Assembly: GCA_963965975.1 (NCBI GenBank)
Contig: OZ014420.1
Coordinates: 5,978,001-6,042,000, forward strand
Reading direction: 5' to 3'
DNA length: 64,000 bases
From: Xestospongia bergquistia
Lineage: Eukaryota > Porifera > Demospongiae > Haplosclerida > Petrosiidae
In this document: positions 39,813 through 52,739 of the stretch, piece after piece
How positions within the stretch are numbered: position 1 is the first letter of the stretch
Layout of the letters: each line of letters starts with the position of its first letter
Program-made: the position numbers and the translations under genes
Notes under the pieces: generated by a model
What the model was told of the DNA's origin: nothing
The model's database searches: none
The model's input: the letters and a program-made list of their open reading frames with translations, nothing else

Positions 39813-39885
39813 TCTCTCCCCTGCCGCCTGGCGGCCTAAAAAAAAATTTTAAAAATATCCTAGGCCGCCAGGTGGCGGGGGAGAG
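39813..39885 (+). ncRNA. Candidate GC-rich RNA hairpin with G-U wobbles
   Basis: Arms 39813-39837 and 39861-39885 (CTCTCCCCTGCCGCC... and ...GGTGGCGGGGGAGAG) pair along all 25 positions in a plus-strand RNA, two of them as G-U. The loop is 23 A/U-rich bases. The GC content is far above its surroundings. The shape resembles a pre-miRNA or other structured RNA; transcription is unproven. Confidence 0.4.
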
Positions 39886-40619
39886 CTCTGATCTTCTAGA
39901 GTGCGTGTGTGTGTGCTGTGTACGTGTGTGTGTTGGTGGTCCTTTTTCACTTCCTCTGTCTCTCTTCACTCTCTATCCATTCATTGTCACTACCAGTTCA
40001 GTTATGACTACTCTTTTTCTTTCCCTGCAGGAGCAGCTCTGTTGAAGAAGGTGAGCTATCTCTCCATCCATCCATCTTTCATCCTTTCTTTAGCAATCCA
40101 GTTGTTACAAGTGACTTTCTTTTTCTTCCTCTATGTTCTCTACTTGTGGACTGACTGGACGTTTGGAGACTTTTCAAGTGCTGAGACTGTCTTACTTCAA
40201 TTTTTTTTTATTTTCTTTTTATTTTCTTAATTTTTGTATTTTTATTTTCTTTTTATTTTCTTAATTTTTGTAAAATTATCTTTTTCTTCAAAAACATTTT
40301 TCACTATAGTTTGTCAAAAGTCAATTATCTTAACTTTGGTTTAGAATATTTTAAATTAATATCACGAATTTTGAAGTTCCAAAAATTCTAGATTATTTAA
40401 TATATTTTTAACTTCTTTCATGAAAACTGAATTAGTTTAGAATTCAATTTTTTATCTCAATAACCATTGTATTATTTATGCATGATCCATCTTATTGTTG
40501 TTTTACAAGAAAAGATACTATATTTATTTTGTAATAATTAATTATGAATCTATTTTTTAATATAAATCTATTTTTTAATAATTAATTATAAATCTATCAG
40601 TATTTTGCTATTCTTGTGA

Positions 40620-41220
40620 GCCGTGTGCTGATGATATTATTTTCCCGCCAATATGGTAGGTCACACGTTTGCCGTTCCTTGCTAGGTGCGTGCAGCTATG
40701 ATATTTTCCCGCCTAAGCAATGTGTACTCGTTAGTAATGGATTCTCTGGAGACTTTTTGTTTGATTAGAATCTCGAGATCTTCACCAGACAGTTTAATCC
40801 TGTTTCAGTGGTTTTTTTTAATTTTTTAAAATCAAGTTCCTTTAGATGATTATTTATATTCTGCTTTTAATCATTGAATTAATATTTATTTATCATTTAA
40901 CTTGTTTTTTGTTTGTTTAAAAGTTTAGTATTCTCACAACATATCAAAAAACTGGAATAGATATTTTATTTGAAAGCTATATTTTACCATGTTGTCAGTA
41001 CATTCCTTATTGAAACAAAACCTCACATTCTATCAACTGAACAGTCTTATGACATCTTATGGGACTGTTTGTCTCATACAACTGCTGCGACAAAACATTA
41101 TGTCTTCGCAATGTGTACTCGTTAGTAATGGATTCTCTGGAGACTTTTTGTTTGACTAGAATCTCGAGATCTTTGATATTGTATTCATACTTTGTACTAG
41201 TTTGAAATGATTTACTGCCA
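40620..41220. repeat. 65-base direct repeat and two more E2F-like motifs
   Basis: The segment starting GCAATGTGTACTCGTTAGTA at about 40729 returns nearly unchanged at about 41106 (one or two differences in the first 65 bases). TTTTCCCGCCAA (about 40642) and TTTTCCCGCCTA (about 40703) resemble E2F sites. No gene was recognised. Confidence 0.6.
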
Positions 41221-42030
41221 TCCATACATTAAATAATCGATTTTTTTTCAAAATTTTAATTTACTTGCAATACACATTTTTTGTGCTGACTCTAACACCA
41301 AGAAATCCTATGATTAGTATAACTTCTGTAAGCTTAAAATTAGTTTATAGTAAATTATATCATTCTCTAAGTAATGAAACATCATTGTACTTTTGATTTT
41401 TTTCTTTTGGCTTCAAACTCATGATATGAAAACTCTCAACAAGTTACCTTCATAACAGCTCCATTCTTTGTAGTATCTGTAATTAACTACAGGATATGTA
41501 TTTGGAATTGTTGTCTATACTATCTTTAGTCCTTGGTATTGTTGGCAAGAAATGGACAAATAAGTTGTTAGAAATGATGAATTAGCTGTCAATAAGTTGG
41601 ATGATTTGTTAGGATGGAAAATTTGTTACAATGGATGGATGACTTTAGTATAGATGGATACTTTGTTTGAATGGATGACATAGTATGGACAGATATTTCT
41701 TAGTATGGATGAATTGTTAGCACAGTTGCTAGTGATGACTGTTGATAAATATATATTCTATTTTATTAGTACATTTAGATCATTTGTGTGTTATTGTTGT
41801 ATTATAAAATGGACACTAATAATGGAAAATTAATAGTATCGGTTAATAATAGTTATCCATTGTCCATTGTCTACACATCTATCTCTATTCATCTATCTGT
41901 CTGCTTCTTTTTATTCTCCCATTCATTATTTTTTAGGTTCTCCAGATGTAATTAAGAGCCAAAATGATTTGCAGATTGCATGTGACTATTAGAGACCAGA
42001 CCAGTTGTTACAAAGTATCATAGTTGGTCA
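41221..42030. other. AT-rich stretch without recognised features
   Basis: It contains short ATGGATG-like scattered repeats (41570-41720). No open frame or RNA gene is seen. Confidence 0.5.
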
Positions 42031-42175
42031 GGTTTGAGTGTACACCTCCAATAGAGCTAGTATTAATAAATGATAGTGTGTATCCTCATTATTGTTTGTA
42101 ATTATTACTAATAATTCCAATTATCAACTGGTTTAATATTATGTACAGGCTAGTTCAATATTACAGGTGAAATAT
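42030..42175. repeat. Copy of the ABHD13 3' flank
   Basis: AATAATTCCAATTATCAACTGG with its surroundings (AGAGCTAGTATTAATA before, ACAGGCTAGTTC after) matches the sequence just after the ABHD13 stop (about 38445-38600), and more weakly 53690-53750 and 59710-59770. It marks a duplicated segment edge. Confidence 0.65.
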
Positions 42176-42177
42176 AT

Positions 42178-43830
42178 ACCACAAATGGTATGTTCCAGTG
42201 CAGTAAGTATTACAATACAGCCATCATCATTCCCAGCACTCAACTAGAACATCAACTACAGAATAAAAATGAATTAAGATGTATAAAAGATCAATCTTAC
42301 ATGAGTAGTGATTAGAGAAGTCCAGTTATCAATGTCTCACTATAAAATTAAAGGAAATAGTTTAGTACAAGATTGTCAAAATAATGATAGATCAAACTTA
42401 CAATCTAAGTTATCAGAAAATATTAACATTATGTACACCAATATAGTAAATCAAAGTCCTACTAAAAAAATATTATTATAACATATAACTTACAATAGTC
42501 ATCAGTTAGTGGAGATTGAATCATCTCAAACAGTGTGACATTAACATGTCCATTCTATTATAAATTGTACAGTTCAGACAATTGTACTATTTAATAAATT
42601 AACTTACAGTAGATATACTAACAACAAATATCATCAGATCATCTCTTATTAGTTATTAATAGACCTACTAAATGTAACAGAATTTGTTTTGTTCTAACAT
42701 TATAGTTTATATATAACTCACAACAATTAGAACATTATATCATTATACTATAGAACAATAAATAGTTAGTAAATTATTAGTAAATAATAAATATAACTTA
42801 CATATAGTATATCATAGGACTATACTAGATCTAAATCATCTCAAGTTGGTGCAGAACATGTTACTATAATATTTTAAGAGAAAGTAGTAAAAAATTCTAT
42901 TAACTTACTAGCAGCAGAGCACCAATCTCCAATAGATCGGTAACAGTCCTTTATAGTTTAGCACAAGATTGTAAGTTTCAAATTAATAGTAGATCAAACT
43001 TACAATCTAAGTTATCATAAAACATTAACATTATGTACACCTATATAGTAGATTAAAGTCCTCCTAAAAAATTAAAACACATGTTTAGTACAGAGCTGTC
43101 CATATTATTCTAACACATAACTTACAATAGTCATCAGTCATGGAGATCAGATCATCACTACAAGTGACCATTAACTTCCTATTATAGAACAAAATAGTTC
43201 AGTAGACAATTATACTATTTAATAAGTCATCTTACAATTAGGTATATTTACAAAATATCATCACATCAGTAGTGATAGAATTTGTTTTGTTCTACTATTA
43301 TAAGTGTGACCATTAAACTGTACATCCTATTATAAATTGCACAGTTCATTCAGTAAACAATTGTACTATTTAATATATTAACTTACAATAGGTATATTAA
43401 CAAATGTCATCAGATCATCTCTTATTAGTTATTAATAGACCTACTAAATGTAACAGAATTTGTTTTGTTCTAATATTATAGTTTATATATAACTCACAAC
43501 CATTAGAAAATTATATCATTACACTATAGAACAATTAATAATTAGTAAATTAGTAATAAATAATAAATATAACTTACATATAGTATATCATAGGACTATA
43601 CTAGATCTAGATCATGACAAGTTGGTGCAGAATAAGTTACTATAATACTACAAGAGAAGAAATAATAAAAACATTTATTTATCATGTCTATCTATTAACT
43701 TACTAGAACCAGAACATTGATCTCCAATAGATCAACAAACAGTTCTAATCCAAGTAGCCCAAAAAAGGTATCATTTAAATTGTTTACAAACATCTCCAGT
43801 AGACTAGAAAACAACAGTCCTACTATAAAA
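42178..43830 (-). repeat. Higher-order repeat block 1 with embedded splice sites
   Basis: Fourteen-odd diverged monomers of about 110 bases. On the minus strand each has an exon-like part (25-75 bases, often starting after TAG and containing a GAGATGATCT-like core) ending at GTAAGTT/GTAAGAT/GTGAGTT, followed by an intron-like part of about 50-60 bases. Monomer types recur in the same order (called A to G here), giving two super-units of about 0.8 kb. Donors appear on the plus strand as AACTTAC at about 42400, 42490, 42603, 42800, 42905, 43005, 43121, 43381, 43573 and 43698. The exon-like parts have stops in most frames, so if transcribed the product is non-coding. Confidence 0.8.
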
Positions 43831-43879
43831 TGAAAATAGTCAAAACAGTGAAATACAATTTTCTTGCTTTTTTCAAGCA

Positions 43880-44575
43880 TCTTAGATTTTAATTTTCATT
43901 GAGATATTTTTTTTCTAAACATCTTATGATTTGGTTTGGCTTATAGTAGGTGTCTGTAGTTATTCTAGCATTGAAGGTTTTACAAGACAGCTGGTACTCT
44001 CCTTTAAAAACCAGAAGATGTCTGAACCAAGTAAAATCCTCAATGCCTGTAAAAAACCTCATAGATGTCTGTAAAGAAACCAAGTAAAATTGTTAGTGTC
44101 AGTAAGATTATGTCTGTAGAGGTAAACAAAAGAAAAATGTTAATACCAGTATAAAAATGAAACTCCTAGTTGCCAGTAGAAAACAAGAAAATCCATGAAA
44201 ATTCTTGAGATACCAGTAATGTTCCTAGATGCCAGTGGAAAACAAGAATGCCAGTAAATGCCAAATCAAATAATGGAAGTGGTGGCAGGAATGTTGTGTC
44301 AAGTTGATATTTAGGAAATGGAATCAGAGAGTTTAATGTTTAGGAGGTTGAGATCAGTATTATAATACATAAAGTATAGATGTGTTCTGGACAAATAAGT
44401 CATTGACTAAAATCATTCATGTCAATGAAAAACAATAAATAATTTTGATTCCAGTGAGAAACAAGAAATCCTGTAGTTAAAAGTAAACCAAGTAAGCCAA
44501 ATCCTAGATGCCAGAATAATGATATAAGTACAAAACAAGAGATGACAGTAAGACACAAGAATTTATATTGCAGGA
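43880..44575. repeat. GATGCCAGT-based degenerate satellite, block 1
   Basis: Units near 40-50 bases built on CTAGATGCCAGTNNAAAACAAGAAATCC. Similar sequence follows the second splice-site repeat block (48.03-48.3 kb). Confidence 0.7.
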
Positions 44576-45330
44576 TTGTGTAACAGAGAGAGGGTTAACA
44601 ATTTAGAATCAATATTATATCACACAGGGGGTTTACTATTTGACACAAGGGTTAACATACACAATACAGGCTTATATGACATATATAGAATGATAACATT
44701 ATATGGTCACTGAGGGTTAACAATTCAAGATTAATTACAGACACACAGAAATAAACAATTCATAACATGCACAGAGGATAAGTCAGGAAAATATGACAGA
44801 GACCGAGTGAGGGTTAACAAGTCAGGATCAAGTTATACCACACATGGGGGGGGGGGGGGTTGACAATTTAGGATTATGTGATAATACACAAGGGGGTTAA
44901 CAATAAAGGTATTTTTATACAACAGATAGTTAATATTTCAGGAAATGCAACTACAGCACATAGGGAGTTGACAATTTAGGATTAAATTAAGACACAAGGG
45001 GGTTAACAATAGAAGTTTATGACACGACACAGAAGGTTAATATTTCTGGATTATACAACAGAGGATTAACAAGTCTGGATTATAAACCCACACAAGGGGA
45101 ACAATAATGAAAAAAGGTGTTAATAATTCAATATTCCAGACAGACACAAGTGACAAAGGGTTACATAAATGTGCATAGAGGATCTGACATTAGGAGAACA
45201 ATAATCAAAAAAGGGATTAATATTTTAAGATTATATAACAACACAGATATAAAACATCCAAGACAGACACAAGAGAGTATTTCTGAATTATTATGACACA
45301 TACAAAGGGTTTGAAGGATGAAAAAGAGAT
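44576..45330. repeat. GGTTAACAAT-based degenerate satellite
   Basis: Irregular units of about 40-60 bases centred on AGGGGGTTAACAATTTAGGATTA, about twelve copies. It includes a G-run at about 44848-44859. Confidence 0.75.
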
Positions 45331-45779
45331 TAATTAAATATGTATGGACGTAATAACATCAGGTTTAATATTAAGATGGTCGATCACTGTTATTTGATAT
45401 TTATATATGCCTACACAAAAGACAAAGATGAACAACGCAAGACCAGAGGTATAATGATATTAGAAAGTGATGACAAGACAATGTGTGTAACCTGTTGTTC
45501 CATATCGAAATCCACCTATTGATGCCTGAGACTAGTGAACCATCTTCAATCACATTATGATATCCATATGAACAACCCACAAAGTGATGCTTGACCATAT
45601 TCAAGATACCCCATCAACCTCAAGATCTAAGCCAAGCCACAACCAGTAATCAATGTCTAATAATTCTCCAGACCCTCAAGACAAAACCAGTTATTAACAT
45701 CCAGTGTTAGTTGTGGATAAACCTACTAAAGAGACAAAACTAGTTAGTATAATGTATATATAGTATAGTAAATGTATTA

Positions 45780-48010
45780 GTATACAACCTCATTATCAGC
45801 AGTTATAATGGTACTCAACTAGAACATCAACTACAGAATAAAATGATTAATTGTAATAAAAGAGGGCATATGAAAGATCAATCTTACATTGAGTAGTGAT
45901 CAGAGAACTGCACAAGATCATCTCCAGTCCAGTTATCAATATTTCACTATGAAATTAAAGGAAATAGTACAAGATTGTCAAATTAATAATAGATCAAACT
46001 TACAGTCTAAACCATCAGTAAAGATTATGTACACCTATATAATAGATCAAAGTCCCTAAAAAATGAAAAAACATGTTTAGTATAAGACTGTTATATTATT
46101 ATTACAGATATAACTTACAATAGCCATCAGTTAATGGAGATTAGATTATTAATCTACTAGAGCGACAAAGGGTCAGTAGTATTGTACTTATAGCACAGTA
46201 TAAGTATTATAACACAGCCATTATCATTCCCAGTACTCAACTAGAGCATCAACTACAGAATGAAAATGAATTAAGATGTATAAAGATCAATCTTACATTG
46301 AGTAGTTATTAGAGAGCCTCACTAGATTATCTCCAGTTCAGTTATCAATGTCTCACTATGAAATTAAAGGAAATAGTTTAGTACAAGATTATAAGTTTCA
46401 AATAGATCAAACTTACAGCCAAGTTATTAGAGAACATTTAACATTATGCACACCTATATAGTAGATCAAAGTCCATCTAAAAATTAAAACACATGTTTAG
46501 TACAGGACTGTCCATATTATTATAACATACAACTTACAATAGTCATCAGTTAATTGAGATCAGATCATCACTACCAAGACTAACTGTGATCATTATCCTA
46601 GGCCTGTCAGTCCTATTATAAAAGTCCATTTAGTAAACAATTGTACTATTTAATATATTAACTTACAATAGGTATATTAACAACAAATGTCATCAGATCA
46701 TCTCTTATTAGTTATCAATAGATCTACTAAATGTAACAAAATTTGTTTTGTTCTAATATTACAGTTAATATATAACTCACAACCATTAGAACATTATATC
46801 ATTATACTACAGAACAATTAATAATTAGTAAATTAGTTAATAAATATAGCTTACATATAGTATATCATAGGACTATACTAGATCTAAATCATGACAAGTT
46901 GGTGCAGAATAAGTTATTAAAATACTACAAGAGAAGAAATAATAAAAACATTTATTTATCATGTCTATCTATTAACTTACTAGCAGCAGAACATTTATTT
47001 CCAATAAAACTGTCCTATTCTAAAGTAATCATACCCTTAAAAAGGTCATTTAAATTGTTGAGTTTATAACAGCTCTCAATCAGTTGATCATCATCTCCAG
47101 TAGACAGTTATAAAGGATACTCAACTAGAACATCAACTAAAGAATAAAGATGATCTGTTAGAATTAAAACAAGTATTTAAAAGATCAATCTTACAAAGAG
47201 TAATGATCAGAGAATTGCACTAGATCATCTCACTCCAGTTATCAATGTCTCCTTAAAGAATTAGAATTTGAGAGCTGTAATAGATCAACATCTAGTCCAA
47301 TCATCAATGTGTCTCACTATAAAATTAAAGGAAATAGTTTAGTACAAGATTGTCAAATTAATAATAGATCAAACTTACAGTCTAAGCTATCAGTGAACTT
47401 CAACATCATTATATACCAATGTAGTAGATCAAAGTCCATCTAAAAATTTTGAATATGTTTAGTACAGAACTGTCCATATTATTATAATGTTTAGTACAGA
47501 ACTGTCCATATTATTATAACATAACTTACAATAGTCATCAGTAAATGGAGATTGAATTATCTCAACCAGTGACCATTAACTTGTCAATCCTATCATAAAA
47601 TAGAAAGTCCATTTAGTAAACAATTGTACTATTAATATATTAACTTACAATAGGTATATTAATAAATGTCATCAGATCATCTCTTATTAGTTATAAATAG
47701 ACCTACTAAATGTAACAGAATCTGTTTTGTTCTAATATTACAGTTTATATATAACTCACAACCATTAGAACATTATATCATTATACTACAGAACAATAAA
47801 TAGTTAGTAAATTAGTAATAAATAATAAATATAACTTACATATAGTATATCATAGAATCTAGATCATCACAAGTTGCTGCAGAGTAAGTTACTATAATAT
47901 TTTAAGAGAAAAATATTTAAAAAATTCTATTAACTTACTAGTAGAACACTCATTCCAATAGATCAGGTAAACATTCTTATTCTAAAATAGTCCTAAAAAT
48001 GTATCATTTA
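45780..48010 (-). repeat. Higher-order repeat block 2 with embedded splice sites
   Basis: Same monomers and same type order as block 1: a partial super-unit (45.78-46.14 kb), then two full ones (46.17-47.04 and 47.10-48.01 kb). Minus-strand donors at plus-strand AACTTAC or ATCTTAC near 45885, 46000, 46113, 46294, 46410, 46527, 46660, 46850, 46976, 47190, 47378, 47523, 47641, 47836, 47933; AACTCAC (GTGAGTT) near 46774 and 47754. Acceptor-like TTTTATAG or TTTAG precede each exon-like part. Super-units are much more alike than monomers, which is typical of higher-order amplification. Confidence 0.8.
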
Positions 48011-48029
48011 AATTGTTGAGTTTATAACA

Positions 48030-48300
48030 ACTCTCAAGGAAAATTCTGAATGCCAGTCAGAAAAAATCCACAATAAAATCCAATACACATGTAAAAAAAT
48101 CCTAGAAAACCCCTAGATGCCAGAGTAAAATGCTAAATGTTAGAAATAAGCAAGAGAAATCCTGATGCCAGTAAAAGAACACAAGAAATCATAGATACCA
48201 GGTGAAACCTTAGATGCCAAATAAATTCCAGACAAGGATAAATCTAGATGTTTGTTAAACCAAGAAAGCAGCTTCTAGTCAACAATCATAGAAGTTGGTA
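48030..48300. repeat. GATGCCAGT-based degenerate satellite, block 2
   Basis: Second, shorter run of the 43.9 kb repeat, in the same position relative to the splice-site array. Confidence 0.6.
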
Positions 48301-49480
48301 TGTTTGAAAAAACCCAAAAGAACAATGATAATCCTTAAGCCATATTAGAATAATTATACCAGTAGAGAAGTAGTACAAAGATAACAAATCTATCTCCAGT
48401 AGATTATCAAAATCATTCAAATAGAAAAACCATCTTTATTTGCTATAGTACCAGTATTAAATAAAAGATCTAGGGAATATGTAACCAATTAAGCAAGACA
48501 ACGAGAACAAGACAATGTAGATATTATAGTACATGAACTCTGTTATAGTACATGAACTCTATGGGTCATTCATAACAAAACTATGAGAAATATAAGATAA
48601 TAATAGAACAATTACAAACTAATTGACATAGAACAATATGATATAACAGGAAGTTGTAAACAATATATAACACAATGTTAACAGTGTTTGGAGATTTGAG
48701 TTGTATGATAATATGTACAGAAGCTAATACTGAACAAAAGTCAGATTAGGTACCACAGTTGTAAGAGAGATTGTGTAACAAGACAAAACCATTATTTAAC
48801 AAAAACTCTGATAAATTACAGAGTTTTTAACAAGTCACAGTAGATGACGTGGAGAGATCAATTACAAGTGTTATTATTAAACAATAACTCCAATAATGTA
48901 CAAGAGTGACAATAGATCATAACACAAGACAGAACACAGGAGTTATAATATTGAATATTAAACAAAATCAAGATTAACATTATTGCACATAACATATTTA
49001 CATAAAACAGCAACACATTCAAGAGATGATAATAATAATAGATAGAAACACAGGAGGTATTACTAGATCAAACACTAATAATGAACACTTCTCACAACAG
49101 TTTCAGGAGATATTAACACAACAGGTAAAGAAAGGATTATTAGATAAAAACATTATTATAGCACCAGTATTCTAACTGGTATACACACAAGAGCTATTAT
49201 TAGGAATCATTAAATGACAATGTTATAATATAAAACAAAGTAATGAAAATCTAATGTGACAAATAAATAACAAGACTTTTCAACAAAGGTACCAGTGAAT
49301 TGTAGACACTAGTAGATATAGTGTGAATAGAAGATTTACCAAACTATATGATTTTAGTGTATGAGGTCACAAAAGGTTTGTTAGATAACAGAATTTAAGC
49401 AAAAAAATACATATACCAATAATTCACCAACAGATTACAAAGAGAGATTACATAAGAGATAGTTTTATAAGAGGTTATAT
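48301..49480. other. AT-rich gene-free stretch
   Basis: No long frame in six frames. Small local duplications (for example TTATAGTACATGAACTCT twice near 48530). Nothing else was recognised. Confidence 0.5.
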
Positions 49481-50200
49481 GTACATGTCACAGGACTAGG
49501 TTGTATGAATTGTAATACAAGACATTATATGGTTGGTATATGTACATGTCACAGGACTAGGTTGTATTGTATTATGAGGTTGGGTATTGAGACTTTTGAA
49601 TGTTTTAGGTTGTATAATAACACATTTTGTTGAGTACTCTTGAATATACATGTCAGAGGACAACTTTATACCATATATAAAACATTATGTGACATGAACA
49701 TTTCACAGGATTAAATGTAACATAAGGGTCTCCAAAAGTTCATATACAGGGCTCTGTTGTATCATAAGACATTATGTAGTATGGGCAATAATATCATAAA
49801 ATGCTATGTGGTGTGAGTATTAAGATCTTTGTGTATAAATATGTCAAAAGGTTAGTATATGTGTATGTCACAGGGATAGGTATCAGTGTGGTATGGGTAA
49901 TAAGATGTTTGTGTAGAAGTGTGTTTGTCACAAGAATAGGTCGTATCATAGGACATTATAAGATGGTATATAAGTATGTCAAGTGTTAGTACATGTATAT
50001 GTCACAGGAGTAGGTATCAGTGTGGTATGGGTAATAAGATGTTTGTGTATAAGTATTGTCAAAAGGTTTGTATGTGTTTGTCACAGGAATAGGTCATATC
50101 ATAGGACATTATAAGATGGTATATAAGTATGTCAAGTGTTAGTATATGTGTATGTCACAGGGGTAGGTTATATCATAGGACATTATACATGTCACAGGGC
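49481..50200. repeat. Satellite with TATGTCACAGG core
   Basis: About eight irregular units of 60-110 bases with TATGTGTATGTCACAGG, TAGGTCATATCATAGGACAT and GATGGTATATAAGTATGTCA segments. Confidence 0.8.
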
Positions 50201-50509
50201 TGTGTTTGGGTGCTAACAGATTTGTATATGTAGGATAAATATTATATAATGTAGGTTTTGGGAATACTATAAATGGGCAACAAGAGTGGATGTATTTACT
50301 TGTTATAGACTCAATACATTTGTCATGTACATGTGATAGATACATAGATTATATGAGTATCTGAATGTAATGAATTATAAGAAAGTAAGTTCCAAATATA
50401 TGTCTGAATGTACATGTTGTAGGGCTCATAAGAGGTTGGTATACGTAGATGTTGCAGTGTGAGAGGATTAACAAAGGGTGTGTGTATGTATGATTAATAA
50501 AGGATATGT

Positions 50510-50700
50510 ACAGATACTTGTTATAGGATGTACATGTTGATTACATATATGTTATAGGATGTAAATGTTGATTACATGTATGTTATAGGATGTACCTGTT
50601 TATCATATATATGTTATAGGATGTACATGTTGATTACATATATGTTATAGGATGTACATGTTGATTACATATATGTTATAGTATGTACATGTTGATTACA
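50510..50700. repeat. About 31-base tandem repeat
   Basis: Six copies of a unit with GTTATAGGATGTACATGTTG and GATTACATATAT, nearly identical. Confidence 0.9.
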
Positions 50701-52200
50701 AGAGTTGAATATCAATGGAGACGTTTTATAACATAGTAACAATATAGGATAATGGTTACTGAACTAGTACAACAGGGCATTTGACCAATAGATATTACAA
50801 AGTGAATATGTGATATAGTCTTCTAAATAATGGTACAGTATATGACCTGAGGTTGTTTAACAACTAAACAGTACAAGATATGGGTCATATTTCTATCAGT
50901 AATCATTTACACATTAAGTGGCAATTAAGATATGAAAGCTACACAAGTATATGACATAATGTTTGTGGATTAAGAGAAAATTTAATTGTGTAAATTAAGG
51001 GTAATTAAAATTATTATCAAAGGTAGCATAAACAACAATTCTAGTACATGACTTGTTACAACACTGTAGAATTATACTATTGTATATTACAACAAGGACA
51101 TTACAAGAGGGTTGTGAGTATGTTTTAAAATTAGACTCTTGGATCCACAGAGTTCATATACTCAACAAGGAGGCTCTACTAGTCATTATAGTTGACAAGA
51201 AGACAACTCCTCATTAGCTAGACTGGTTAAGAACTACAACCAAGAGGAAAGCTAGCCTGCTATGTCAGAACTGTTCAAATAGTCAGCATTATTACTCTTA
51301 AGCAGCTGTACATATATATATTAAGTGGTTGAGTACTATAAAAGCCTCTTTATTACAGACATAAGTGCATACAACTGTTGGGAGGAGTGATGGATGGTGC
51401 TAGTGAGCCACCTAGAAGCTCCATATTCTATACAAGTGTCTAGGTATATATAATTGGCTTCCAATATTGTTCTCAACACGAAATACAACTACTCAGCTAC
51501 TGGGGCCATTTAACGCAATGCTCCATGCTTATAGTCAGCTGTGACATTCCAGTTCTGTTTAAGCAAGTATTTAAACGATGACAGCAAAATCCCCTCGTAA
51601 ATAATACACAAGGTTCTCAAGTCTAGACAAGTATTTAAATAATGACAGCAAAAAGCTCTTGTAAATAAACAAGATTCTTAAGCATATATATATTACCACT
51701 TTGGCAAACTAAGGTTGACTTAAACTGAGCTAGAACTAGACCTAACTAAAACACCATAGAGGTAGGCTGCCACAAGACGTCAAAGGTCTCCAAAGTCATA
51801 AGGTAGTTAGAAGAGGCTGTATATATATGTGAAATGACAGTAACTATCTGGGTCCAGAGAGTTGAAAAGCTCAGGGTTAGGCTTTACACGTACACACATG
51901 GTCTACGTTTACTCTGACCTGATTACTTTCTCGTTATGTGCTGCAACAAAATCGTATTTTCTTTGTCATCGGCCTCAGCTTGACTGCGTTTTTCTACATG
52001 AGAGGTGAGCAAGAACTGAAGGTATCTTGACTGGAGGCGATGAACTGTAGACAGGAGCAGCAGTTATGCCTTTCTTCTTTAAAAGATGTCGGCCCTGCAG
52101 AAGCACCCATCCAACTGGCGTAGTTGTCTTGAAGAAATGAGGCAGTCTAGCAAAAATCTAGTATTTTTAGAAATAAAAATTGCCTCCACTAAAGCGGTTT
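50701..52200. other. Stretch of higher sequence complexity without a clear gene
   Basis: From about 51.1 kb the sequence loses its repeat character. It has a 60-base direct repeat (AAGTATTTAAACGATGACAG near 51565 and a similar copy near 51632), a TATAAAAG at about 51342 (+) and TATATATAC-like boxes. 51.95-52.14 kb is GC-richer, with short open frames on both strands (minus: PVGWVLLQGRHLLKKKG; plus: MSALQKHPSNWRSCLEEM). These may be a degraded transposase or a first exon. I could not identify it. Confidence 0.35.
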
Positions 52201-52207
52201 GCTTAAC

Positions 52208-52269
52208 TGAGCATGCTCAATTCTCTAAAATTGGCGCCGTTAAAGCAAATGTTAAACTGAGCATGCTCA
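52208..52269. promoter_or_regulatory. Pair of TGAGCATGCTCA palindromes
   Basis: Exact 12-base palindromes at 52208-52219 and 52258-52269, within a longer repeat (TTAACTGAGCATGCTCA / TTAAACTGAGCATGCTCAG), with a GGCGCC palindrome between. The layout suggests a paired binding site for a dimeric factor; the factor is unknown. Confidence 0.35.
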
Positions 52270-52739
52270 GTTCATTTACTTTATTAATATAATAATCATG
52301 CATGATAAGATCCTAATAAAGTAAACTGATAGTGAATTGATATTCTATCTGTTAGTACATTGTCCATCTGTCTATCAGCCATATTTTTGTCAGTATGATC
52401 TTAAACACCAATTCTGTTATGAACTCCTAATTTAGATTTATATAAACGTTGAATGACAAGTTATAGAAAACAAATACAATTTAATGTTAATTATCATGAC
52501 TATAAAATAATTAATAATTATGTGACATGTACAGGCTAGTCTATTATGTACTACCAGATATATATTTAATTAATAACCACTGTTTATTATTTCCTATTAT
52601 TATCAGCAAATTTTGAAACCAATTTGATATATGGAATCCTCAAAACTATTGAACTACATAATCCATACAAATAAGCAACAGTATGTTTGTCACCATAGCA
52701 ACAATTGGTTAAACAACAATGTGTCTGTTATTTGGTTGA

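Noticed and set aside
51950-52140. Short frames on both strands (MSALQKHPSNW...; PVGWVLLQGRHL...) as a gene
   Set aside because: No family is recognised and both strands are open over the same GC-richer stretch; it is listed only as an unidentified stretch.
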